In this document: positions 57,437 through 64,000 of the stretch, piece after piece
Layout of the letters: each line of letters begins with the position of its first letter
Position numbering within the stretch: the stretch's first letter is position 1
NCBI RefSeq assembly: GCF_002109385.1
Contig: NZ_CP020814.1
Span: 2,751,501 to 2,815,500 of the forward strand
Length of the DNA: 64,000 nt
Origin: Halalkalibacter krulwichiae
GTDB taxonomy: Bacteria; Bacillota; Bacilli; Bacillales; Bacillaceae_D
Direction of reading: 5' to 3'
Program-made: the position numbers and the translations under genes
Notes under the pieces: generated by a model
Seen by the model: only the letters and a program-made list of their open reading frames with translations
What the model was told of the DNA's origin: nothing
Databases searched by the model: none

Positions 57437-57511
57437 CTACTTTGTCCTCTCATTATATTTGCTCACATCTTAACACCAAATTGTGAAATAAAATTGAAAT
57501 CATATAAATAA

Positions 57512-57548
57512 ACGTAAAAGGCTAAATTCAAGTAGAATTTAGCCTTTC
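57512..57548 (-). terminator. terminator after the DUF420 gene
   Basis: AAAGGCTAAATTC, loop, GAATTTAGCCTTT: a 13-base perfect stem; the minus-strand T tract is short (within the stem end, then TACG). Confidence 0.7.
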
Positions 57549-57600
57549 AATAAAACTAGTATAAGTGTTTAGTATACCCTTACTACAGCATAAAGAAAAA

Positions 57601-58155
57601 TTAGTAATAAGGGGAGATCATAATATACACAAGAACACCCGTTAAACTTACATATAACCAAATAGGCATTGTCCATCTAGCTATTTTTTTATGGCGTTCA
57701 TTTTCCATGTTCCATGCACGAGCAACAGATGTTAATGCTAGTGGAACGATAATTGCAGCAAGAACAATATGGGTAATAAGAATAAAGTAATAAATTCCTG
57801 CTAAGATTCCTGTACCTCCATAAGCTGTCGATTCTGATAAAAAGTGATGGCCTACATAAGTTACTAAGAAAAGGGTCGTCGTAATGAAAGCAGCATATAT
57901 AAAACGACGGTGTACGGTAACATTCTTTTTCATGATCGCGATCAATGCCGCAACTAAAAATAAAAACGTAAATGAATTGAAAATGGCATTTAACATCGGC
58001 AAGATCTTTACATCAAATGCATCAAAGTTTTCAACACCTGGTAATCCCGCTAAAAGAGCAACTAAACCATTTATAATAATTGTAATAATAATAATAGCTG
58101 GTTTATAGTTTCTTTTTTTATGTGTTTGTTGTAAGACATCATTTTGCTGAGCCAA
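57601..58155 (-). CDS. ctaM: DUF420 membrane protein, CtaM/YozB-like
   Basis: A 184-residue protein with five membrane helices and several conserved His (TVHRRFIYAAF, YVGHHFLS, ILITHIVLAAI), typical of DUF420. Homologs (YozB in B. subtilis, CtaM in Staphylococcus) are needed for cytochrome oxidase maturation. It replaces the usual ctaG after ctaF here. AAAAGGAG lies 8 bases before the TTG at 58155; a GTG at 58164 is too close to it. The symbol is tentative. Confidence 0.85.
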   Translation of the reverse strand: MAQQNDVLQQTHKKRNYKPAIIIITIIINGLVALLAGLPGVENFDAFDVKILPMLNAIFNSFTFLFLVAALIAIMKKNVTVHRRFIYAAFITTTLFLVTYVGHHFLSESTAYGGTGILAGIYYFILITHIVLAAIIVPLALTSVARAWNMENERHKKIARWTMPIWLYVSLTGVLVYIMISPYY

Positions 58156-58243
58156 GGTCTTCACTCCTTTTTCTTTATTAGACCAATTATATTATACAAT
58201 AAGAAGGACTAAAAAAAGAGGATAAGCTCTTACAAACTTATGA

Positions 58244-58278
58244 ACAAAAAAAGCTCTCATCTAATGATGAGAGCTTAA
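58244..58278 (-). terminator. terminator after ctaF
   Basis: Minus strand AAGCTCTCATC, ATTA-type loop, GATGAGAGCTT then TTTTTG. It ends the ctaCDEF transcript before the DUF420 gene. Confidence 0.9.
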
Positions 58279-58285
58279 AGTGATT

Positions 58286-58630
58286 TTAGTATTTCACGAC
58301 TCCAATTAACAGCATTAAAGCTGCAATAGTTGGAACTGTTATAAAAATACCCGAAATCATAAATGCAGTAGCCCAACCATGATCTTTATCTTTTAAATGC
58401 ATAAAGAAGATCAATTGAAGAGCAAACTGAACAACTGCTAATAGCAGAATAAATGGAATAGCGAATGATCTTGGAACAATATCTGCACCAACTGCTAAAA
58501 ACGAAATGATTGTTAAGAAAATCATTAAAGCAAAAACAACAATTTGCTTACGAATTTCTTTATTAACCTGACGTTTCTCTTCCTCTGTCATAGCACTTTT
58601 ATCAAATGGTTGACTTAAGTTATCTGCCAT
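58286..58630 (-). CDS. ctaF: cytochrome c oxidase subunit IVB (CtaF)
   Basis: A 114-residue membrane protein with three helices (IVVFALMIFLTIISFLAVG, PFILLLAVVQFALQLIFFMHL and a C-terminal one). AQ..LIFFMHLKDKDH fits the prokaryotic COX4 family. AGGAGGT lies 7 bases before the ATG. Last gene of the oxidase operon, one base after the ctaE stop. Confidence 0.95.
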   Translation of the reverse strand: MADNLSQPFDKSAMTEEEKRQVNKEIRKQIVVFALMIFLTIISFLAVGADIVPRSFAIPFILLLAVVQFALQLIFFMHLKDKDHGWATAFMISGIFITVPTIAALMLLIGVVKY

Positions 58631-58631
58631 A

Positions 58632-59252
58632 TTAATGACCTCCTACTCCCATAAGATAAACGACCGTGAAGATGAATACCCACACGACATCAATGAAGTG
58701 CCAGTATAAACCGGCAACATAGAACTTAGGAGCATTTGTAAGCGTAATACCACTCTTATTATAACGAATAAGTAGTACGATAATCCAGCTTAGACCAAAT
58801 GCAACGTGAGCTCCATGCAAACCAACAAGTGAATAGAATGAAGAAGAAAACGCACTTGTTGTAAAACCAAATCCTTGGTGAACATACTCGTAGAACTCAT
58901 AAATCTCAAATCCTAGGAACGATAAACCAAGTAATACCGTAATCCACATCCAAACTTTAAACGCTCGGAAGTTATTTTTCTTCATGGCAAACATTGCTAA
59001 CACACTTGTTAATGAACTTGTTAAAAGCAACATTGTCATAATGAATACAAGTGGTAAGTGGAACATTTCTTGTGAGCTAGGCCCATCGGCAATCCCATTA
59101 CGAAGACCTAAATATGTTCCAAAGAAAGTAGCAAATAAAATCGTTTCACCACCAAGGAAGAACCAGAAACCGAGAAACTTGTTTTTTCCTTCTAATGTAG
59201 CTCTCTCAGGATGAGAAGGAAGCCCTTTTGAAGTATCTACATGACCCGCCAT
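58632..59252 (-). CDS. ctaE: cytochrome c oxidase subunit III
   Basis: A 206-residue subunit with five helices. GFWFFLGGETILFATFFGTYLGLRNG, GLHGAHVAFGLSWIIVLLIR and YWHFIDVVWVFIFTVVYL are typical. It binds subunit I and stabilises turnover. Three bases after ctaD. Confidence 0.97.
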   Translation of the reverse strand: MAGHVDTSKGLPSHPERATLEGKNKFLGFWFFLGGETILFATFFGTYLGLRNGIADGPSSQEMFHLPLVFIMTMLLLTSSLTSVLAMFAMKKNNFRAFKVWMWITVLLGLSFLGFEIYEFYEYVHQGFGFTTSAFSSSFYSLVGLHGAHVAFGLSWIIVLLIRYNKSGITLTNAPKFYVAGLYWHFIDVVWVFIFTVVYLMGVGGH

Positions 59253-59255
59253 TTC

Positions 59256-61124
59256 TTAGTTCCCTCCTTTCTTAAGATCAGCTTTTACTTGCTCTACTGG
59301 AACGTAATAACCATGATCTTCTTTCACTGAACGTACGAACATTGAACCAAATGTGATAACTAGACCACCAATAGCTACAATCCAAGGATTGATGATTGGA
59401 TTATCCATATTCATCATAATAAATCCAAGTCCAGCAAAGAATAATCCAATAGAGATAATTAAAGGAAGTATTGAACCATTAGGCATGTGAATCGGTTGAA
59501 TCGGTTCAGCCGGTTTCATTGTGCCATCTCCATGAATTTTCTCGTAGAATAATGGATCTAATGAACGAACTTGTGGAGTTTGTGCAAAGTTGTACTCAGG
59601 TACTGGAGTAGGTACTGCCCACTCAAGTGTACGAGCATCCCATGGATCGGCAACTGTAACACGCTCTCCTTTAAACGCTGAATAGATAACATTAATCACG
59701 AGTAGGATAACACCTGCTGACATGAAGAATGTTCCAATTGTACTGATAAAGTTAAATGTATCAAGTCCTTGATCACCAAGATACGTGTAAACACGACGAG
59801 GCATACCCATAAGACCTAGTAAATGTTGTACGAAGAACGTTAAATGGAAACCAATATAGAAAATCCAGAAGAAAAGTTTTCCTAATGTTTCGTTTAACAT
59901 GTGTCCAAACATTTTTGGATACCAATAGAATAAACCAGCGAATAATGCTAAAACGATACCACCAACAATAATGTAATGGAAGTGGGCAACTACAAAGTAC
60001 GTATCATGGTATAAGTAGTCAACCGGTGCCATTGCAAGCATAACCCCTGTTACCCCACCAAGTACGAATGTTGGAACGAACGAAGATGCAAATAGCATTG
60101 CTGTATTAAATGTAATCTTACCGCCCCACATCGTAAAGAGCCAGTTAAAGATCTTAATACCGGTTGGTACCGCAATCGTCATAGTAGCAATCGCAAAGAT
60201 CGAGTTCGCTACTGGTCCCATACCTACTGTAAACATATGGTGAGCCCATACCATGAATCCTAAGAAAGCAATAATCATTGTAGCAAATACCATTGCTGTA
60301 TAACCGAATAGACGCTTTCTTGAGAATGCAGGAATAACCTCAGAAATAATACCAAAAGCAGGTAGTACTAGAATATAAACTTCTGGATGTCCGAAGATCC
60401 AGAAAATATGTTGCCATAATACAGTATTACCACCCATGCTCGGGATAAAGAATTGAGCTCCGAAAATACGGTCTAACATAAGTAGTGCAAGACCAGCTGC
60501 AAGTGGTGTAAAAGCAAATAAAATTAATGTTGAAGAAATAAATGATGTCCACACGAATAAAGGTAGACGCATCATAGTCATGCCAGGTGCACGCATGTTA
60601 ATGATTGTAACAAGGAAGTTAATGGCTGAAATTAATGTACCAATACCAGAAACTTGTAAACCTAGTACATAGAAATCAAGCCCTACTCCAGCATAGTCAC
60701 GACTCGATAAAGGAACATACGCCGTCCAACCAGCATCTGGACCTCCACCAAAAAACCAACTTAAGCTAAGTAATAAACCACCAGCAAAGAAAATCCAAAA
60801 ACCTAGTGCGTTGACAAATGGAAAGGCAACGTCACGGGCTCCAATTTGCAGTGGTATGACATAGTTCATAAATGCAAATAATAATGGTGTTGCAGCTAAG
60901 AAAAGCATGATCGTACCATGCATTGTGATGAATTCATTAAATGTTTGACCACTTAAGAAATTCATCTCTGGATACATTAGCTGAATACGCATAAAAAGCG
61001 CCATAACACCAGCTTTTACAAAGAAAAGCGTCCCTGCAATCAAATACATGATTCCAAGCTTTTTATGGTCAACTGTTGTTAACCAATCCCAAATAACGCT
61101 TTTTTCCTGTTTTTGTGCAGCCAA
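59256..61124 (-). CDS. ctaD: cytochrome c oxidase subunit I
   Basis: A 622-residue heme-copper oxidase subunit. The copper B and cross-linked His-Tyr segment is IFWIFGHPEVYILVLPAFG; YHDTYFVVAHFHYIIVGG supplies the heme a and a3 ligands. A C-terminal extension with two more helices is typical of Bacillus caa3 oxidases. The gene starts with TTG after GGAGGT. It reduces oxygen to water and pumps protons. Confidence 0.98.
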   Translation of the reverse strand: MAAQKQEKSVIWDWLTTVDHKKLGIMYLIAGTLFFVKAGVMALFMRIQLMYPEMNFLSGQTFNEFITMHGTIMLFLAATPLLFAFMNYVIPLQIGARDVAFPFVNALGFWIFFAGGLLLSLSWFFGGGPDAGWTAYVPLSSRDYAGVGLDFYVLGLQVSGIGTLISAINFLVTIINMRAPGMTMMRLPLFVWTSFISSTLILFAFTPLAAGLALLMLDRIFGAQFFIPSMGGNTVLWQHIFWIFGHPEVYILVLPAFGIISEVIPAFSRKRLFGYTAMVFATMIIAFLGFMVWAHHMFTVGMGPVANSIFAIATMTIAVPTGIKIFNWLFTMWGGKITFNTAMLFASSFVPTFVLGGVTGVMLAMAPVDYLYHDTYFVVAHFHYIIVGGIVLALFAGLFYWYPKMFGHMLNETLGKLFFWIFYIGFHLTFFVQHLLGLMGMPRRVYTYLGDQGLDTFNFISTIGTFFMSAGVILLVINVIYSAFKGERVTVADPWDARTLEWAVPTPVPEYNFAQTPQVRSLDPLFYEKIHGDGTMKPAEPIQPIHMPNGSILPLIISIGLFFAGLGFIMMNMDNPIINPWIVAIGGLVITFGSMFVRSVKEDHGYYVPVEQVKADLKKGGN

Positions 61125-61153
61125 AGGGTTTACCTCCTTCTTTATTCAAATAA

Positions 61154-62179
61154 TTAATTCTGTACATCTAAAGAACGTAAATAAGCAATAAGCGCTTCCA
61201 TATCTGCATCGCTCATATCTGGAAATGCTGGCATGTTGTTCCCTTGTTTTAATGACTCAGGGTCACGGATCCATGCTTCTAAGTTCTCGTCAGTATTTTC
61301 TAAATACCCCGCAACAACTTCACGGTTTGCATAATCTGATAATGCAGGACCTGCAGCAGTTCCCATTCCACCGATCGCGTGACAGCCGATACATCCATTC
61401 GCTTCAAATACAGCGCGACCTTCAGCTAAAACACCTTCAGTAGGAACGTCAACTTCTTCTTGCATACCTGCAACCCAAGCATCATAGTCATCACGCTCAA
61501 GTGCAACTAGTTTGAAATCCATTAAAGCATGCGCTGGCCCACAAAGCTCCGCACATTTCCCTTTAAATACTCCAGGCTCATCTGCTTCCAACCACATATG
61601 GTTTGTGATACCAGGAATAGTATCTAATTTACCACCAAGTGCTGGAACCCAGAATGAATGTTGTACATCTTGTGCATGTAATTCGAAGATTACCTTTTCA
61701 CCAACTGGTATGTATACTTCTTGACCAGCAGTAAACCCTTCATCTTCATAATCAAATTGCCACCAAAATTGATGTCCTGTTACTTTAATATAGACTGTAT
61801 CTTCACCAATCTCTGGATCTGGTTCTGTATCAGCTAACATAAATTGTCCAGTTATAGTCGGGACAGCTAAAATTGTTAACAAGATAATAGGAATAACAGT
61901 CCATGTAATTTCAAGCGCCGTATTTCCATGTACCTGCTTTGGAATCGTATCGTCTCCAGGAGTTCGACGGTACTTAGCAAGAATAATGAAAAAGATTGCA
62001 AATACGACAATAGTCACTAAGGCCATTATATACAACGATAACAACATGTTGTCGAATAACCATTGTGATTGTGGTCCCTTTGGATCAAGGGCAGTTAAGT
62101 TCGTCTCTCCCATACAACCTGTTAAAAACAAGAGCAATGAAAGAGGTAGAAAACGCCAAGCAGTTTTCCAAAGTTTCAT
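61154..62179 (-). CDS. ctaC: cytochrome c oxidase subunit II with fused cytochrome c
   Basis: A 341-residue lipoprotein subunit. The signal ends in a lipobox (FLTGC); two helices anchor it. The CuA site is GKCAELCGPAHALMDF with His161-type ligands upstream (HSFWVPALGGK). A C-terminal cytochrome c domain has CIGCH and a later Met ligand (NNMPAFPDM), which makes this a caa3-type oxidase. ATG at 62203 also possible; GTGAGG lies 12 bases before the ATG I chose at 62179. Confidence 0.95.
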   Translation of the reverse strand: MKLWKTAWRFLPLSLLLFLTGCMGETNLTALDPKGPQSQWLFDNMLLSLYIMALVTIVVFAIFFIILAKYRRTPGDDTIPKQVHGNTALEITWTVIPIILLTILAVPTITGQFMLADTEPDPEIGEDTVYIKVTGHQFWWQFDYEDEGFTAGQEVYIPVGEKVIFELHAQDVQHSFWVPALGGKLDTIPGITNHMWLEADEPGVFKGKCAELCGPAHALMDFKLVALERDDYDAWVAGMQEEVDVPTEGVLAEGRAVFEANGCIGCHAIGGMGTAAGPALSDYANREVVAGYLENTDENLEAWIRDPESLKQGNNMPAFPDMSDADMEALIAYLRSLDVQN

Positions 62180-62269
62180 CTGACAATCCAACCTCACTTT
62201 CATAACGTAGTATTTTTACTACTAATTAAATATATCTATAGTTACCATCCATAGCTAAACAACACATAA

Positions 62270-63202
62270 TTAAATATGAACAATAACCATAAGAACAAAT
62301 AGAATGGTTAAGTAGTTAAGCGAATAAACAAACATTAGCCTTGCCCATTTTATATCATCTTTCATTTTAAAACCAGCAAAACCAAGAATTACCCAACCTA
62401 ACCCTAACACGGCTGCTACAATCGTATACACTAATCCAAAAGGATAAAGCATTAATGATACTGGAAGTAACGCAATAACGTATACGACCATTTGACGCTT
62501 TGTCACTTCGAAACCAGCAACGACTGGTAGCATTGGAATACCAGCAGCACGATATTCTTCCACTCTCTTCATTGCTAAAGCAAGGAAATGTGGGGGCTGC
62601 CAAAAGAACATAATAAAAAATAATACCCATGCATAGGTGTGTAAACTTCCATCAATCGCAGCCCAACCAATAAGTGGCGGAACAGCGCCTGAGAAACTAC
62701 CTACTATTGTATTTAAAGTCGTTGTACGTTTTGTCCACATAGTGTAAAGCACAACGTAAATAAACAAACCAATTAAACCAATTACAGCTGCAGTAGCGGT
62801 AGTCAGTGCAAGAAACCCTATCCCAGCTGCTGACTGTATCAAACCTACTAACAGTACGTGATTCGCTGAGAAGCGACCTGTAACCGTCGGACGGTCTTTT
62901 GTACGTTCCATGATGTGATCTATATCTCGATCAATATAATTATTCAACGTACATCCACCTGCCATTACAAGCGCAGCACCAATTAGTGCGAAAAACATCG
63001 ATCCAAGATGTGCTCCTAATCCTGTACTCGTATAAATAGCCGCCAAATAAACTCCGGCAAATGCTGTAATTAAATTAGATGTAACTATACCTTGCTTAGC
63101 AAGCACTAGATAGTCTTTCCATGATTTCTGCTGCTCAGCAACTGATGAATCTGGACTAGCTATTACCTCTGATGCTTCAAAAGCTGTATTAGTCTTATTC
63201 AT
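62270..63202 (-). CDS. ctaB: protoheme IX farnesyltransferase (heme O synthase)
   Basis: A 310-residue UbiA-family enzyme with about nine helices that converts heme B to heme O. The prenyl-diphosphate motif is [19 protein letters not shown] and the second Asp-rich region lies near [29 protein letters not shown] lies 5 bases before the ATG at 63202. It precedes ctaC in the same direction by 66-90 bases and is divergent from ctaA. Confidence 0.97.
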   Translation of the reverse strand: MNKTNTAFEASEVIASPDSSVAEQQKSWKDYLVLAKQGIVTSNLITAFAGVYLAAIYTSTGLGAHLGSMFFALIGAALVMAGGCTLNNYIDRDIDHIMERTKDRPTVTGRFSANHVLLVGLIQSAAGIGFLALTTATAAVIGLIGLFIYVVLYTMWTKRTTTLNTIVGSFSGAVPPLIGWAAIDGSLHTYAWVLFFIMFFWQPPHFLALAMKRVEEYRAAGIPMLPVVAGFEVTKRQMVVYVIALLPVSLMLYPFGLVYTIVAAVLGLGWVILGFAGFKMKDDIKWARLMFVYSLNYLTILFVLMVIVHI

Positions 63203-63496
63203 CAATTTCACCTCCTTTATAGAGTCAACCAATATAAACACACAAATTAATAAGAAACTAGCGAATAATTTCTTATCTTAGTGTGCTACATGTCACATTA
63301 TATCTTAAAATCTAGTTAGTTTCATTAAAATCCTGAGTTTCACATTATCTTCACATTTACATTTCTCCATAAAAATTTCACTCTAGTAAAATTGACTTTT
63401 ATTTCGTTTGTTTTTAAGATCAATAAGAAAGCAAATAGATTCATTGCTTACTCTAGCATAAATCTTAACAATTTTATAGAAGGAAAGGTGAATTGA
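63203..63496. other. ctaA-ctaB divergent intergenic region
   Basis: A 294-base AT-rich region that must contain the promoters of ctaA and the ctaB-ctaCDEF run. In B. subtilis this region is controlled by ResD. Several TTCACAT-like words (63340-63360) are suggestive, but I could not assign a promoter or a ResD site with confidence. Confidence 0.5.
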
Positions 63497-64000
63497 ATGC
63501 ATAAAGGATTAAAAATCTTCGGCATTCTGACCTCTATTGGTTTAACGATTGTCCTCTTACAAGGAGCACTTGTTACCAAAACTGAATCTGGAGAAGGATG
63601 CGGCGCAACATGGCCATTATGCTTTGGAGAAGTTATTCCTACTAGCCCTGCAATTGAAACGATCATCGAATATAGTCACCGAATCGTATCTGGTCTAGTT
63701 GGAGCTCTTGTGATCATTCTTGCCATCTGGTCTTGGAGAAAGTTAAAGCATGTAAAAGAAGCCAAGTTCATGTCAATAACAGCTGTATTATTAATTATTT
63801 TTCAAGGTTTACTAGGGGCAGGCGCTGTTGTGTTTGGACAGTCAAAAGCTATCTTGGCTCTACACTTTGGGATTTCTGCGATGTCTCTTGCATCTGTCAT
63901 TTTATTAACAATTTTAGCTTTCGAAGATGGAAAGCCGTATAAAATTGTAGCTCGTGTATCAACAGCTTATAAAGCATTTTTCTTTTTCGTTATCACATAC
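63497..64000 (+). CDS. ctaA: heme A synthase, N-terminal part
   Basis: 168 codons, cut by the right edge. It begins MHKGLKIFGILTSIGLTIV and continues LLQGALVTKTESGEGCGATWPLCFGE, read as two parts, which holds the conserved Cys pair of the first extracellular loop. IIEYSHRIVSGLVG and LALHFGISAMSLASV carry the heme-ligand His residues of the first half. It oxidises heme O to heme A for the caa3 oxidase. AAGGAAAGGTG lies about 7 bases before the ATG. Confidence 0.96.
   Translation, partial: MHKGLKIFGILTSIGLTIVLLQGALVTKTESGEGCGATWPLCFGEVIPTSPAIETIIEYSHRIVSGLVGALVIILAIWSWRKLKHVKEAKFMSITAVLLIIFQGLLGAGAVVFGQSKAILALHFGISAMSLASVILLTILAFEDGKPYKIVARVSTAYKAFFFFVITY

Noticed and set aside
57437..57511. 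TTGGTG-N16-TATAAT before the beta-propeller gene
   Set aside because: A start site from this -10 would leave a leader of about eight bases and remove the ribosome binding site, so I did not call it.

Overview
The window is a low-GC Firmicute chromosome segment. Gene content and order match the ctaA-to-lspA stretch of Bacillus subtilis and its alkaliphilic relatives, so the source is a spore-forming member of the Bacillaceae. Evidence for sporulation includes spoVD, spoVE, spoIIGA, sigE, sigG, ylbJ, a gerR-like gene and a ylbD-like coat gene. Species cannot be fixed from sequence alone. Most genes read on the minus strand, so the biological order runs from the right edge to the left.

Right part (about 53.6-64 kb): divergent ctaA (cut by the window edge) and ctaB for heme A synthesis, ctaC-ctaD-ctaE-ctaF for a caa3-type cytochrome c oxidase, a DUF420 membrane protein, then a compact set of beta-propeller lipoprotein, response regulator, sensor kinase and His-rich lipoprotein. 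The middle right (about 33-53 kb) is the ylb region: ylbC, ylbD, ylbE, ylbF, ylbG, rsmD, coaD, ylbJ, ylbK, ylbL, tmcAL, yceD-rpmF, gerR, ylbP and panE. It is interrupted by non-syntenic genes: an AI-2E/YtvI permease, a YugN-like gene, a PaaI-type thioesterase, an ATP-grasp gene, uvsE, an MFS pump, a Cys-motif orphan and an enoyl-CoA hydratase.

Middle (about 11-33 kb): a DUF3397 gene and bshC, then the division and cell-wall cluster mraZ, rsmH, ftsL, pbpB, spoVD, murE, mraY, murD, spoVE, murG, murB, divIB, ylxW, ylxX, sbp, ftsA, ftsZ. A sigma-A promoter overlapping three 10-bp MraZ-type repeats precedes mraZ. Left part (0-11 kb): spoIIGA-sigE, sigG, ylmC, pgeF, ylmE, sepF, ylmG, ylmH, divIVA, then T-box-controlled ileS, a ylyA-like gene and the first 15 codons of lspA.

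The window is overwhelmingly conserved core, and I see no CRISPR array, phage, transposon, rRNA or tRNA. The points most worth a second look are: single-base frameshifts in G runs of two normally essential genes (murD and coaD), an apparent AUU start codon for ylmH, a 46-codon ORF embedded in a strongly folded region before rsmD, the two-component/propeller/His-rich lipoprotein cluster beside the oxidase genes, and a promoter-embedded inverted repeat before the Cys-motif orphan.
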